Origin: Aquimarina sp. BL5
GTDB taxonomy: Bacteria > Bacteroidota > Bacteroidia > Flavobacteriales > Flavobacteriaceae
DNA: 64,000 nucleotides
NCBI RefSeq assembly: GCF_003443675.1
Contig: NZ_CP031963.1
Span: 124,001 to 188,000 of the forward strand
Direction: 5' to 3'
Shown here: positions 19,338 through 27,191 of the stretch, piece by piece
How positions within the stretch are numbered: position 1 is the stretch's first letter
How the letters are laid out: each line of letters opens with the position of its first letter
Position numbers and translations under genes: made by a program
The notes under the pieces: model-generated
Databases searched by the model: none
What the model was told of the DNA's origin: nothing
The model's input: only the letters and a program-made list of their open reading frames with translations

Positions 19338-20063
19338 ATGAAAAAGAATATATTAGCGATTATAGTATGCTTATTAATGATGTATGCTTCTAATGCTCAA
19401 GAAAAAGAAGAACAGAATAAAACGACATTTGCAACCAAAATAATTCATAACAGTGTTGCAGGTTTTTATCCTATTTTCTTTGGTAATTTTGAAACGAATA
19501 AAAATTTTGACATTACCTTTTATACTATTTTTTGGACAAATCCGTCTTTTGGAAATTTACCATCCGGAAGTGATCTATTATTAGAAACTTCGGTTGGATT
19601 AGGTTTTAAGTTCTTGAACAAGTCTTTATATGTTAATCCATCTTTTGGTTTTACTAGTGGTAAGTTTTCATCCAATAGTACAGGAACTAAAATAGGAGAA
19701 GGGATTGTTCCAAGTTTATATGTAAACTATCAAAAAGGTTTGATTGATTTTGAAGGATATATATCTTATTATAAATCAATAAGAGAAGATGATGGTATCC
19801 TGACTAAAGATTATCTTTTAAATTGGATGGCTCCAGGAGTAAGTGTAAGTAGGCGTGTAGTCTTAGGAGCTTTTTATGAATCTTTTGGAATTACACGCCA
19901 GGAAGAAGGTGATCCCTTACTAGTTTATCAGTGGTTAGGAGGATCGATAAAACTAAAATTTGATAAAGGAATTGCTTTTAGAATATCTGCAGGAGCCACG
20001 CTCAATACCGATGCAGGAACATCTGATGAGTTTTATAAAGTTTCTGCATTTATACCTTTGTAA
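19338..20063 (+). CDS. Outer-membrane protein, last gene of the ACP cluster
   Basis: A 241-residue protein starting at ATG 19338, two bases after the hydrolase stop. The signal peptide is MKKNILAIIVCLLMMYASNAQ. The mature part is beta-rich with a barrel-like pattern (FDITFYTIFWTNPSFGNLPSG, LYVNPSFGFTSGKF, YWLGGSIKLKFDKGIAFRIS). I recognise it as the DUF6733-like/outer-membrane type only loosely. Its tight coupling to enzymes for a small molecule suggests an export or surface role for the product (inference). Confidence 0.72.
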   Translation: MKKNILAIIVCLLMMYASNAQEKEEQNKTTFATKIIHNSVAGFYPIFFGNFETNKNFDITFYTIFWTNPSFGNLPSGSDLLLETSVGLGFKFLNKSLYVNPSFGFTSGKFSSNSTGTKIGEGIVPSLYVNYQKGLIDFEGYISYYKSIREDDGILTKDYLLNWMAPGVSVSRRVVLGAFYESFGITRQEEGDPLLVYQWLGGSIKLKFDKGIAFRISAGATLNTDAGTSDEFYKVSAFIPL

Positions 20064-20094
20064 TATGCAAACAAATTAAAATAGAAAACCGAAC

Positions 20095-20128
20095 AAGGCG
20101 AGTATGAATGGTATGTTATACTCGCTTT
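20095..20128. terminator. Bidirectional terminator between the ACP cluster and miaE
   Basis: GCGAGTAT (20098-20105) pairs with ATACTCGC (20118-20125), flanked by AA on one side and TTT on the other, in the short gap between two convergent genes. Confidence 0.75.
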
Positions 20129-20134
20129 ATATTA

Positions 20135-20716
20135 TTATCCGTGGATGGATTCTTTTTTACTTAAGGATTTCATAATCTCGGCTTCGTAGATGAGCAGATC
20201 TTGCCATTTTTTATCCACTTCTTCGCGATCACCATATTGTCTTGCGAAACCAAGAAACATAGTGTAATGATTCGCTTCACTTACCATCAAATCTTTATAA
20301 AATTTTGCTAGTTCTTGATCTTCTAGTTCTTCAGAAAGTAGTTTGAAGCGCTCGCAGCTTCTGGCTTCAATCAAAGCTGCATAGAGTAAGCGATGCACTA
20401 ATTGTGTTGTTCTACTGCCTCCTTTAGGAAAAAAAGTAACTAATTGAATTACATAATCATCCTTGCGATCTCTGCCTAATGTCCATCCTCTTGCAATAAT
20501 TTTATCGTGAACCATTTTAAAATGACTAATCTCTTCTTTAACCAGTTTGGTCATCTCTTGAACAAGTTCTGTATACTCTGGAAAGCTAACAATTAAAGAT
20601 ATTGCTGTGGATGTAGCTTTTTGCTCACAATAGGCGTGATCCGTAAGGATTTCCTCGATGTTCTTTTCTACAATATTTACCCATCTTGGGTCCGTGGGAA
20701 GTTTTAGGCCTAGCAT
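20135..20716 (-). CDS. miaE: tRNA-(ms2io6A)-hydroxylase MiaE, copy 1
   Basis: A 193-residue ferritin-like diiron monooxygenase that hydroxylates the isopentenyl group of ms2i6A37 in tRNA. Ligand motifs EEISHF, EARSCERF and SEANHY are present and the N-terminus MLGLKLPTDPRW is typical. A clearly homologous second copy (about 60% identical by eye) lies at 34110-34694. It is convergent with the ACP cluster and upstream of dnaX's end. Confidence 0.92.
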   Translation of the reverse strand: MLGLKLPTDPRWVNIVEKNIEEILTDHAYCEQKATSTAISLIVSFPEYTELVQEMTKLVKEEISHFKMVHDKIIARGWTLGRDRKDDYVIQLVTFFPKGGSRTTQLVHRLLYAALIEARSCERFKLLSEELEDQELAKFYKDLMVSEANHYTMFLGFARQYGDREEVDKKWQDLLIYEAEIMKSLSKKESIHG

Positions 20717-20818
20717 TATCTGTTTTTTTTGCTTAATATTTAAAGCAAAATTAATGTTTTGTAGTCTCCTAAGCTAACGAGTTTCGTAAAAATGGTGATC
20801 AAGGAAAACGAAATAGTA

Positions 20819-22623
20819 TTATATATCCAAATCAAAATCAGATCTCAACTTATCAATAAGAGGGTTTTTTTCGCGAAGTTTTTCGTATTTATCCTGTGGA
20901 GTAAAAGCGTATTTTTTTGATGCTTCTTCGTTTACCTTAATATCAAGTGCAATACTATAATTATTAAGTTTTTTGTAGAGAAACTGAAATAATCCAGGTA
21001 GTGCACTCTCCATATCGGCTTTCATGGAATTATTAGGTAGTTCTAAATAAATTTTACCATCATTCAATGTAGGTATATTCATTGCAAACATAGAACCAAT
21101 AATACGTTCTCCTTTTTTGTCTTGCATTTTTCCATAATCTTCCCAACCGGCTTGCATTTCGGATTCAGTGAAATCATCACTTGGTAGGTTTTTGGGATCA
21201 ACAATAGTGTCTACCTTTTTCTCTTCATGTTCTTTTTTCTTTCGGATACTGCTAAGTGATAACCCTGAAGTGCGACCTTCTCTAGGCTTAACTACTCTCT
21301 TATTTTCAGTAGAAGTAGGAGTAATGGTTTCTGTTTGTTTAGCGTTACCTTGTAAGGAAGAAAGCTTTTCTGTTTTGTTATTAACTAGATTAGATGCATC
21401 AGATACTTCAGAAATTTCTTTAGACGCTATATCTTCGGACTTTTCATTAGCTGCTTTTTCTTCAGCTTTTTCTTTAAGTTCGGTTGAAACCTTTATGGGT
21501 TGGATCCCTTTCTCCTTAAAATAATTAGGAGGGATTATGTAAGGCTGGCCTTTTTTTTTTCTCCGTCTTTAGTAAGAACAGAGGCAAGTTGCATTAAACA
21601 CAATTCGACTAACAATCGTTGGTTACGACTTGTTTTGTATTTTAAATCACAATCATTTGCTAGTTCAATCCCCTTAACTAAAAATGGATGTGGCGCTTTT
21701 TGTGATTGCTCCAAATATTTTGCTTTTGTTTGTTCTCCAACTTCCAATAGATTAATGGTAGCTTGATTTTTGCAAACCAATAAGTCTCTAAAATGAGAAG
21801 CTAAACCAGCAATAAAGTGATGACCATCAAACCCCTGAGCTAGTATTTCATTAAATTCTAATAAAAGTTGTGGGATATTATTTTCTAAAATAAGATCTGT
21901 AGTTTTAAAATACGTTTCGTAATCTAAAACATTGAGATTCTCAGTAACAGCTTGTCTAGTAAGGTTTTTTCCACTAAAACTAACAACTCTATCAAAAATA
22001 GATAGAGCATCACGCATAGCACCATCTGCTTTTTGAGCAATGATTTGTAGTGCATCTTCATCAGCCGTGATTCCTTCTTGCTCCGCTACTTGCATAAGAT
22101 GTTTCTTAGCATCGGTAACAGTGATTCTTTTAAAATCAAAAATCTGACAACGTGATAATATTGTAGGGATGATTTTATGTTTCTCGGTTGTTGCTAGAAT
22201 AAAAATAGCGTGCTTAGGAGGTTCCTCTAATGTTTTAAGAAATGCATTAAAAGCTGCCTGAGAAAGCATATGTACCTCATCAATAATATATACTTTATAA
22301 GTACCTACTTGTGGAGGAATACGAACTTGATCAATGAGACTCCTGATATCATCTACAGAGTTATTAGAAGCTGCATCTAGTTCAAAAATATTAAAAGCAA
22401 AATCTTCATCTGGATTTTCATGACCTTCCTGATTGATGGTTTTAGCCAAAATCCTAGCGCAGGATGTTTTTCCTACTCCACGAGGTCCGGTAAATAATAA
22501 GGCCTGAGCGAGATGGTTATTTTCTATAGCGTTAAGCAACGTATTGGTAATAGCCTGTTGACCGACAACATCCTTAAATGTTTGGGGTCTGTATTTACGT
22601 GCAGATACTATAAAATGTTCCAT
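20819..22623 (-). CDS. dnaX: DNA polymerase III gamma/tau subunit, expressed through a -1 frameshift
   Basis: The clamp-loader ATPase. The zero frame gives a 362-residue gamma-like protein (stop at 21535-21537): RKYRPQTFKDVVGQ, Walker A GPRGVGKT, IIDEVHMLS and the SRC sensor motif LSRCQIFDF are intact. A run of ten As (21560-21551) contains A AAA AAG in frame. A -1 shift continues in an open frame (GQPYIIPPNYF...) through a charged linker into the tau C-terminal domain ending at 20819, about 601 residues in all. The four-Cys zinc module found in most DnaX proteins is absent (residues ~63-75). Either a programmed shift/slippage or an A-run sequencing error explains the break. Confidence 0.9.
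21550..21560 (-). promoter_or_regulatory. dnaX slippery site (A10G)
   Basis: Ten As followed by G on the minus strand. The zero frame reads GAA AAA AAA AAG GCC and holds the heptamer A AAA AAG, identical to the E. coli dnaX frameshift site, while the long A-run would also allow transcriptional slippage as in Thermus dnaX. Shifting by -1 enters the tau frame directly. Confidence 0.8.
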
Positions 22624-22738
22624 CGATACAAAGTTAAAAATAGATTGGAAATAAAGAATTGTTGTTTTTGGTTTTTATACCGAGTTATTAACAGATAAAA
22701 ATATTATTGAATTCTGAATGCAGGTATATGAATTATTC

Positions 22739-22746
22739 TATTTTTG
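22739..22746 (+). promoter_or_regulatory. -7 box of the rnpB promoter
   Basis: TATTTTTG matches TAnnTTTG and ends five bases before the predicted first base of RNase P RNA, exactly where a -7 element should be. No TTG at the standard -33 spacing is visible. Confidence 0.65.
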
Positions 22747-22750
22747 CAGC

Positions 22751-23056
22751 AAGCAGATCACCTTATCGCTGTTCGCGTTTGCGGAGAGAGGAAAGTCCGG
22801 ACACCATAGTGCAGCATAGCGGGTAACGCCCGTCCGTCGCGAGATGAGGACAAGTGCAGCAGAAAGTATGTACAGGTTAAGCTGTAGTGAAACCAGGTAA
22901 ACTCTATGCGGTGCAACGCCATGTAAACCAACGCTTAAGAGTTGCACGCTCAATGTTGGAGGGTAGGCGGTTTGATATTGATAGTAATGTCAATACTAGA
23001 TAAATGATAAGGAGTCCGCCATAGGTGGAATACAGAATCCGGCTTATGATCTGCTT
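22751..23056 (+). ncRNA. rnpB: RNase P RNA (bacterial type A)
   Basis: The 5' AAGCAGATCA and 3' TGATCTGCTT form helix P1. Conserved RNase P blocks are present: GAGAGGAAAGTCCGGACACC near the 5' end, the AGGGTAGGCGG-like P-loop region, AATGATAAGGAGTCC-type sequence, and the 3' GAATACAGAATCCGGCTTATGATC end. About 306 nt long, normal for this group. A T-run follows at once. It is the catalytic RNA that matures the 5' ends of tRNAs; RNase Z at 3.4 kb does the 3' ends. Confidence 0.95.
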
Positions 23057-23248
23057 TTTTTATTTTTGACTAAAACTAAATAACTTTTTTACAAATCCTT
23101 TAACAAGGACCAATACCAATTTTCTTGTACATTGTGCGATGAAAAGAAAATTGTATTTATGAAATGAGCCATAATAACGAAGTTGTTATTAATTTCTAAG
23201 ATTACTGGCGAATTCCATCTAACCTATTTGAAAAATTAAAATACATAG

Positions 23249-24376
23249 ATGAATATTGCTATTGTTTGTTATCCAACTTTTGGAGGTAGTGGAGTAGTGG
23301 CCACTGAATTAGGAATTGCGCTTGCTAAACTAAATCATCAAGTACATTTTGTTACGTATAAACAACCAGTGAGACTTGGATTATTAAATCCAAATATTCA
23401 TTTTCATGAAGTTACAGTGCCAGAGTATCCTCTCTTTCAGTATCAGCCGTATGAATTAGCTTTATCTAGTAAGCTAGTAAATACTATAAAGAAGTATGAT
23501 ATTGAGTTATTACATGTACATTATGCGATACCACACGCGTATGCAGGCTATATGGCTAAAAAAATGTTAGAAGAAGAAGGGATACATATTCCAATGGTTA
23601 CTACTCTGCACGGTACAGATATTACACTAGTAGGGAACCATCCTTTTTATAAGCCAGCAGTTACTTTTAGTATAAATAATAGTGATATTGTAACGTCTGT
23701 TTCAGAAAGTTTGAAAGATGATACCTTACGACTTTTCGATATTAAGAAAAATATAGAAGTGGTTCCTAATTTTATTGATGCTAGTCTTCGTAAAACTGAT
23801 TTCACGGATTGCCAGAGAGAGTTAATGGCAACTTCAGAAGAAAGAATAGTTACTCATATTAGTAATTTTAGACCCGTAAAGAGAATTATGGATATTGTAG
23901 ATATATTTTATAATATTCAGAAAGAGATTCCTGCTAAATTGTTGATGGTAGGTGATGGACCGGAACGCGAACCTGCAGAAAAAAAATGTAAGGAATTAGG
24001 AATTAAGGATAAAGTCATCTTTTTAGGTAATAGTAATGAGATTGATAAGATACTATGTTTCTCAGATTTATTTTTATTACCATCAGAACGTGAAAGTTTT
24101 GGGCTGGCGGCGTTAGAAGCTATGGTCAATAAAGTACCAGTAATATCTAGTAATGCAGGTGGTATTCCAGAGGTAAATGTAGAAGGAGTTTCGGGTTATT
24201 TAAGTGATGTTGGTAATGTAAAAGAAATGTCAGAAAATGCAATCCAAATTCTCAAAGATGATGATACTCTAAACACCTTTAAAGAAGGAGCGTTTGATCA
24301 AGCCTTAAGATTTGATATAGATAATATTGTTCCTATGTATGTAGAGTTGTACGAAAATGCATTGGAGACGGTATAA
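23249..24376 (+). CDS. bshA: N-acetyl-alpha-D-glucosaminyl L-malate synthase
   Basis: A 375-residue GT4 glycosyltransferase. CYPTFGGSGVVATELG at the N-terminus, HVHYAIPHAYAGY, TTLHGTDITLVG and the nucleotide-sugar motif PSERESFGLAALEAM identify BshA, the first enzyme of bacillithiol synthesis, which joins GlcNAc to malate. Bacillithiol is the low-molecular-weight thiol of many Bacteroidota. Length and motif order are normal. A perfect hairpin terminator follows. Confidence 0.93.
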   Translation: MNIAIVCYPTFGGSGVVATELGIALAKLNHQVHFVTYKQPVRLGLLNPNIHFHEVTVPEYPLFQYQPYELALSSKLVNTIKKYDIELLHVHYAIPHAYAGYMAKKMLEEEGIHIPMVTTLHGTDITLVGNHPFYKPAVTFSINNSDIVTSVSESLKDDTLRLFDIKKNIEVVPNFIDASLRKTDFTDCQRELMATSEERIVTHISNFRPVKRIMDIVDIFYNIQKEIPAKLLMVGDGPEREPAEKKCKELGIKDKVIFLGNSNEIDKILCFSDLFLLPSERESFGLAALEAMVNKVPVISSNAGGIPEVNVEGVSGYLSDVGNVKEMSENAIQILKDDDTLNTFKEGAFDQALRFDIDNIVPMYVELYENALETV

Positions 24377-24380
24377 TAAT

Positions 24381-24410
24381 AAAGCACTATCAAGTAATTG
24401 ATAGTGCTTT
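24381..24410. terminator. Bidirectional terminator between bshA and a convergent gene
   Basis: AAAGCACTATCAA (24381-24393) and TTGATAGTGCTTT (24398-24410) are perfect complements around a GTAA loop, with A and T runs on either side, so it can stop transcription in both directions. Confidence 0.9.
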
Positions 24411-24451
24411 ACAACTAAACATAAATCAAATCAATTGATCTATAGGGGTAA

Positions 24452-24988
24452 CTAAAAGGTATATCTTGCTGCAATACCAACATTTACTCCAAAATTATCG
24501 ACATCGTTAAATCCTGAGGTATTTTCTATAGAATGAATATCATAGGTAGGACGAATGCTAAAGGCTACTTGTAATGGGAAATCAAAACGATAGTCTGCTC
24601 CAAAATCCGCTCCTACATAAGGAAAGAATTCACTATCTCTATTGTTAGTTATTCCTATACCAAAGAAACTCGTTTTAAAATCGATATATCCAGCACCAAT
24701 CCCAGGACCTGCGAACCAATTTAGATTATCCCAAATATTATAACTCCAGTGAAAATATCCACCTCCACGATAGGTGTTGATAAAAGAATTAGTTCTCCAG
24801 CTTAGATTAATATCAATTCGGTTGTGTTCTCCAAACATTTGTCGTTGATATGTAATTTCTGGACCAAATCCTTCGTCTCCTACAACACCTTCTGATATTC
24901 TAATCCCAATGGCGTTTTTAGGAATATCCTGAGCTTTTAAGTTAATACTTGTTACGATTAAGAGTACTCCAAAAAATAATTTCTTCAT
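24452..24988 (-). CDS. Small outer-membrane beta-barrel protein, paralogue A
   Basis: A 178-residue protein with signal peptide MKKLFFGVLLIVTSINLKAQ and an eight-stranded-barrel pattern ending in ARYTF, a C-terminal aromatic typical of BAM substrates. It is paralogous to the next gene upstream (shared IPKNAIGIRISE versus ISEHAIGLRLSE and W(N)WFAGPGIGAGYIDF versus LNWYVGPGIGGGLVDF). The pair is probably a tandem duplication; function unknown. Confidence 0.82.
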   Translation of the reverse strand: MKKLFFGVLLIVTSINLKAQDIPKNAIGIRISEGVVGDEGFGPEITYQRQMFGEHNRIDINLSWRTNSFINTYRGGGYFHWSYNIWDNLNWFAGPGIGAGYIDFKTSFFGIGITNNRDSEFFPYVGADFGADYRFDFPLQVAFSIRPTYDIHSIENTSGFNDVDNFGVNVGIAARYTF

Positions 24989-25075
24989 GATTATAAGGTT
25001 TTTTTTAATTTACCTTTAGTGTCATTTAGAATTGATAGGTTAACACAGGTGCATTTATTTTTTCTAAAAAAGAAA

Positions 25076-25100
25076 ATCCTTAACAAGATTGTTAAGGATT
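25076..25100 (-). terminator. Terminator after the 162-residue barrel gene
   Basis: ATCCTTAAC (25076-25084) pairs with GTTAAGGAT (25091-25099); on the minus strand it is followed by a T-rich tract (TTTTCTTTTTT). It separates the two paralogous barrel genes. Confidence 0.8.
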
Positions 25101-25129
25101 CACTGTATTTAATTTAATATGTAATATTA

Positions 25130-25618
25130 CTAAAACTTATACCTTGCACTAAGACCAAGATTAAATATAATATCGTCATCAGTATAGTCATCAAAATAGA
25201 TTTCTGGTCTAAAATCTAACGAAATCATCAAAGGGAAATCAAAATTATATTCGATACCTACATCTCCCGTAACAAAACCAAAAGTTTCTAAGTCTCTATT
25301 ATCAAGATCAGTATCAAAATCTACCAGACCACCACCAATTCCTGGACCTACATACCAATTAAGACCACCATCAATGTTAAAAACCCATTGATACATTCCT
25401 GTAATTTTTACTGCATTAAATTGATTTCTTCCTTGTACTCCTAGATCTAATTCAATTCTTGTATCAGAACTTAATTTGGCTTGGTAGGTAGCTTCTGCCC
25501 AGAAACCATCACTTTCACTTAGTCGTAAACCAATTGCATGTTCGGAAATATCCTGTGCTTGAACAGTAAAGATAGAAGCTAATAATAATGTGGTAATAAT
25601 AAAAATACGCTTCGTCAT
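25130..25618 (-). CDS. Small outer-membrane beta-barrel protein, paralogue B
   Basis: A 162-residue protein with signal peptide MTKRIFIITTLLLASIFTVQAQ and barrel-like strands ending in ARYKF. Closely related to the 178-residue neighbour at 24452, with which it shares the start of the mature chain and the central GPGIGxG(L/Y)(V/I)DF segment. Its own promoter and terminator suggest separate expression. No ligand can be assigned. Confidence 0.82.
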   Translation of the reverse strand: MTKRIFIITTLLLASIFTVQAQDISEHAIGLRLSESDGFWAEATYQAKLSSDTRIELDLGVQGRNQFNAVKITGMYQWVFNIDGGLNWYVGPGIGGGLVDFDTDLDNRDLETFGFVTGDVGIEYNFDFPLMISLDFRPEIYFDDYTDDDIIFNLGLSARYKF

Positions 25619-25737
25619 TGTGCTTTTGTTTTTATTGTTATCCCAGTATAACGTTCTATCCTATATTTTAATGTAATAGAGTTGCTTAAGATTTTGTTAA
25701 TTTAGTTAACGTTTTCTTAAATTGATTAATAGGTCAT

Positions 25738-26550
25738 TTACAATTCGTGAAGCTTCATATCCGTACTTTCGAAAATTTTATCTGCTGAGTTTGCAATAAA
25801 CCCGGTAAAAAGTTTTCCGTTTTCCTGCTCGTATCTATAAGCAAACTCGTAATAACAAGAAGTAATTTCCTTAACACCTTCAATGAATGTTACTTCGACT
25901 TTGTCTGCAAGAATGCTAGATTGTTCTAGTAATTGAGCAGGAGTACCTTTGATTTCCCCTCCGGATGAATTCATTGAGAAACCGTTGTTTTTTAGGAACT
26001 CGTTTAATCTACTTAAATCTTCAAACCCTTTTAGCTTGTTAACATCTACAGTAAAATGATTAGAACAAAACCCATTAACATACATCCAAGCTGCATATTC
26101 CGATTCATTTTGTAGCGCTTTATACGTTTTGTAAGACGGTGTTTCCCAAACGCTACCTTTTAAAATAAGCTCATCTTCATTGAAGATATTTTGATCACAA
26201 TTATCTAGTATTTCCTTTATTGTCTCTTGTAATTCATCAGAAAAATGATGGGTTAATAGTTGACTAATAAAGATTTTTGGAGCATTCGGGTTATCGATGT
26301 GCTCGTAGTGTTTTGCATATAATTTCTTAGCTTCAAAATGATATTCACCCATTTCCTTATATCCCATTGTTATAAATGGTTTAGCAATAACTTCGATATT
26401 GGTTCTAGGGTCATCAAATGTTCTAATAGCAATATGATCATTAAAAACTGTTTCGCCTTTTGCTTCTAAAAGAGATTTTACCTTATATGCAGATGGGGTT
26501 TTACTGGCATATTGTTTCCATAGTGCTGATAAAAAAAGTGTAGGATTCAT
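25738..26550 (-). CDS. DUF1338 / HglS-like 2-oxoadipate dioxygenase-decarboxylase
   Basis: A 270-residue member of the DUF1338 (VOC-fold) family. His39 in NDHIAIRTFDD, the NHFTVDVN segment (about residue 165) and a late Glu in YYEFAYRYE fit the metal-binding pattern of HglS/YdcJ, which converts 2-oxoadipate to D-2-hydroxyglutarate and CO2 in lysine catabolism (known for Pseudomonas). It is shorter than the ~450-residue proteobacterial enzyme. It lies divergent from an Lrp regulator and a YdiJ-like D-2-hydroxyglutarate oxidase candidate, which supports the assignment. The minus strand carries a TAnnTTTG box (CAAAAATA at 26574-26581 on plus). Confidence 0.75.
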   Translation of the reverse strand: MNPTLFLSALWKQYASKTPSAYKVKSLLEAKGETVFNDHIAIRTFDDPRTNIEVIAKPFITMGYKEMGEYHFEAKKLYAKHYEHIDNPNAPKIFISQLLTHHFSDELQETIKEILDNCDQNIFNEDELILKGSVWETPSYKTYKALQNESEYAAWMYVNGFCSNHFTVDVNKLKGFEDLSRLNEFLKNNGFSMNSSGGEIKGTPAQLLEQSSILADKVEVTFIEGVKEITSCYYEFAYRYEQENGKLFTGFIANSADKIFESTDMKLHEL

Positions 26551-26663
26551 TTTTTATTTGTTTTATTTTAATACAAAAATACTAATTTTGACTACTTTTG
26601 TTTTGAAATGTAAACGATTTAGTCATTTATAGTTTTATTTTATGTCAAATTGATTTTACTTAA

Positions 26664-26681
26664 AAACAAGATTTCTTGTTT
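26664..26681. promoter_or_regulatory. Candidate Lrp operator (inverted repeat)
   Basis: AAACAAGA-TT-TCTTGTTT is a perfect 8-bp inverted repeat 30 bases before the Lrp start, inside the divergent region with the HglS-like gene. Placement suits autoregulation; the regulator assignment is inferred. Confidence 0.5.
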
Positions 26682-26711
26682 GAGTATAGATCTTGCAAAA
26701 TTTCATTAATT

Positions 26712-27191
26712 ATGAATCATTTTGATTATATAGACCAGCAGATATTATTACAGATCCGTAAAGATGCTAGAAAGCCTTTTTCTCAAATTGCAGAAGAGTT
26801 AAAGATTTCTAATTCATTAGTACATCAAAGAATTAGAAAGTTAAAAGAAAATGGTGTCATAGATAAAGCAGAGTTTGTAATTAATGAAAAACAGATAGGG
26901 TATAAGACCAAGTCTTATGTTGGTATAAGGCTAAAAGAAGCTAGGTATGCAAAATCTGTGGTAGATGATCTAGCTAAAATACCGGAGATATTAGAATGTA
27001 ATTACGTTTCGGGTAATTATGCGCTTTTTATTCTGATATTTGCATATGATAATCATCATCTACGGAATATATTATATGAACAGATCCATCAAATTGAAGG
27101 TGTAGGCGGAACAGATAGTTTTATCTGTTTTGATACTAATTTCAAAAGACAAATTACCTTAGATTCATTGGCAAAAGGAAAACAGTTATGA
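26712..27191 (+). CDS. Lrp/AsnC family transcriptional regulator
   Basis: A 159-residue protein starting at ATG 26712; an upstream TTG (26676) adds residues foreign to the family. N-terminal HTH (DYIDQQILLQIRKDARKPFSQIAEELKISNSLVHQRIRKLKENGVI) and C-terminal RAM/AsnC ligand domain are complete. Its stop overlaps the start of the next gene in ATGA, so both are translationally coupled. Lrp proteins often sense amino acids; lysine or 2-aminoadipate is a reasonable guess here. Confidence 0.92.
   Translation: MNHFDYIDQQILLQIRKDARKPFSQIAEELKISNSLVHQRIRKLKENGVIDKAEFVINEKQIGYKTKSYVGIRLKEARYAKSVVDDLAKIPEILECNYVSGNYALFILIFAYDNHHLRNILYEQIHQIEGVGGTDSFICFDTNFKRQITLDSLAKGKQL

Noticed and set aside
21168..21524. 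Plus-strand ORF of 118 codons opposite the dnaX tail
   Set aside because: It is the mirror of the charged tau linker on the minus strand; its Ser/Phe-rich sequence is not protein-like and the minus frame continues the tau protein.
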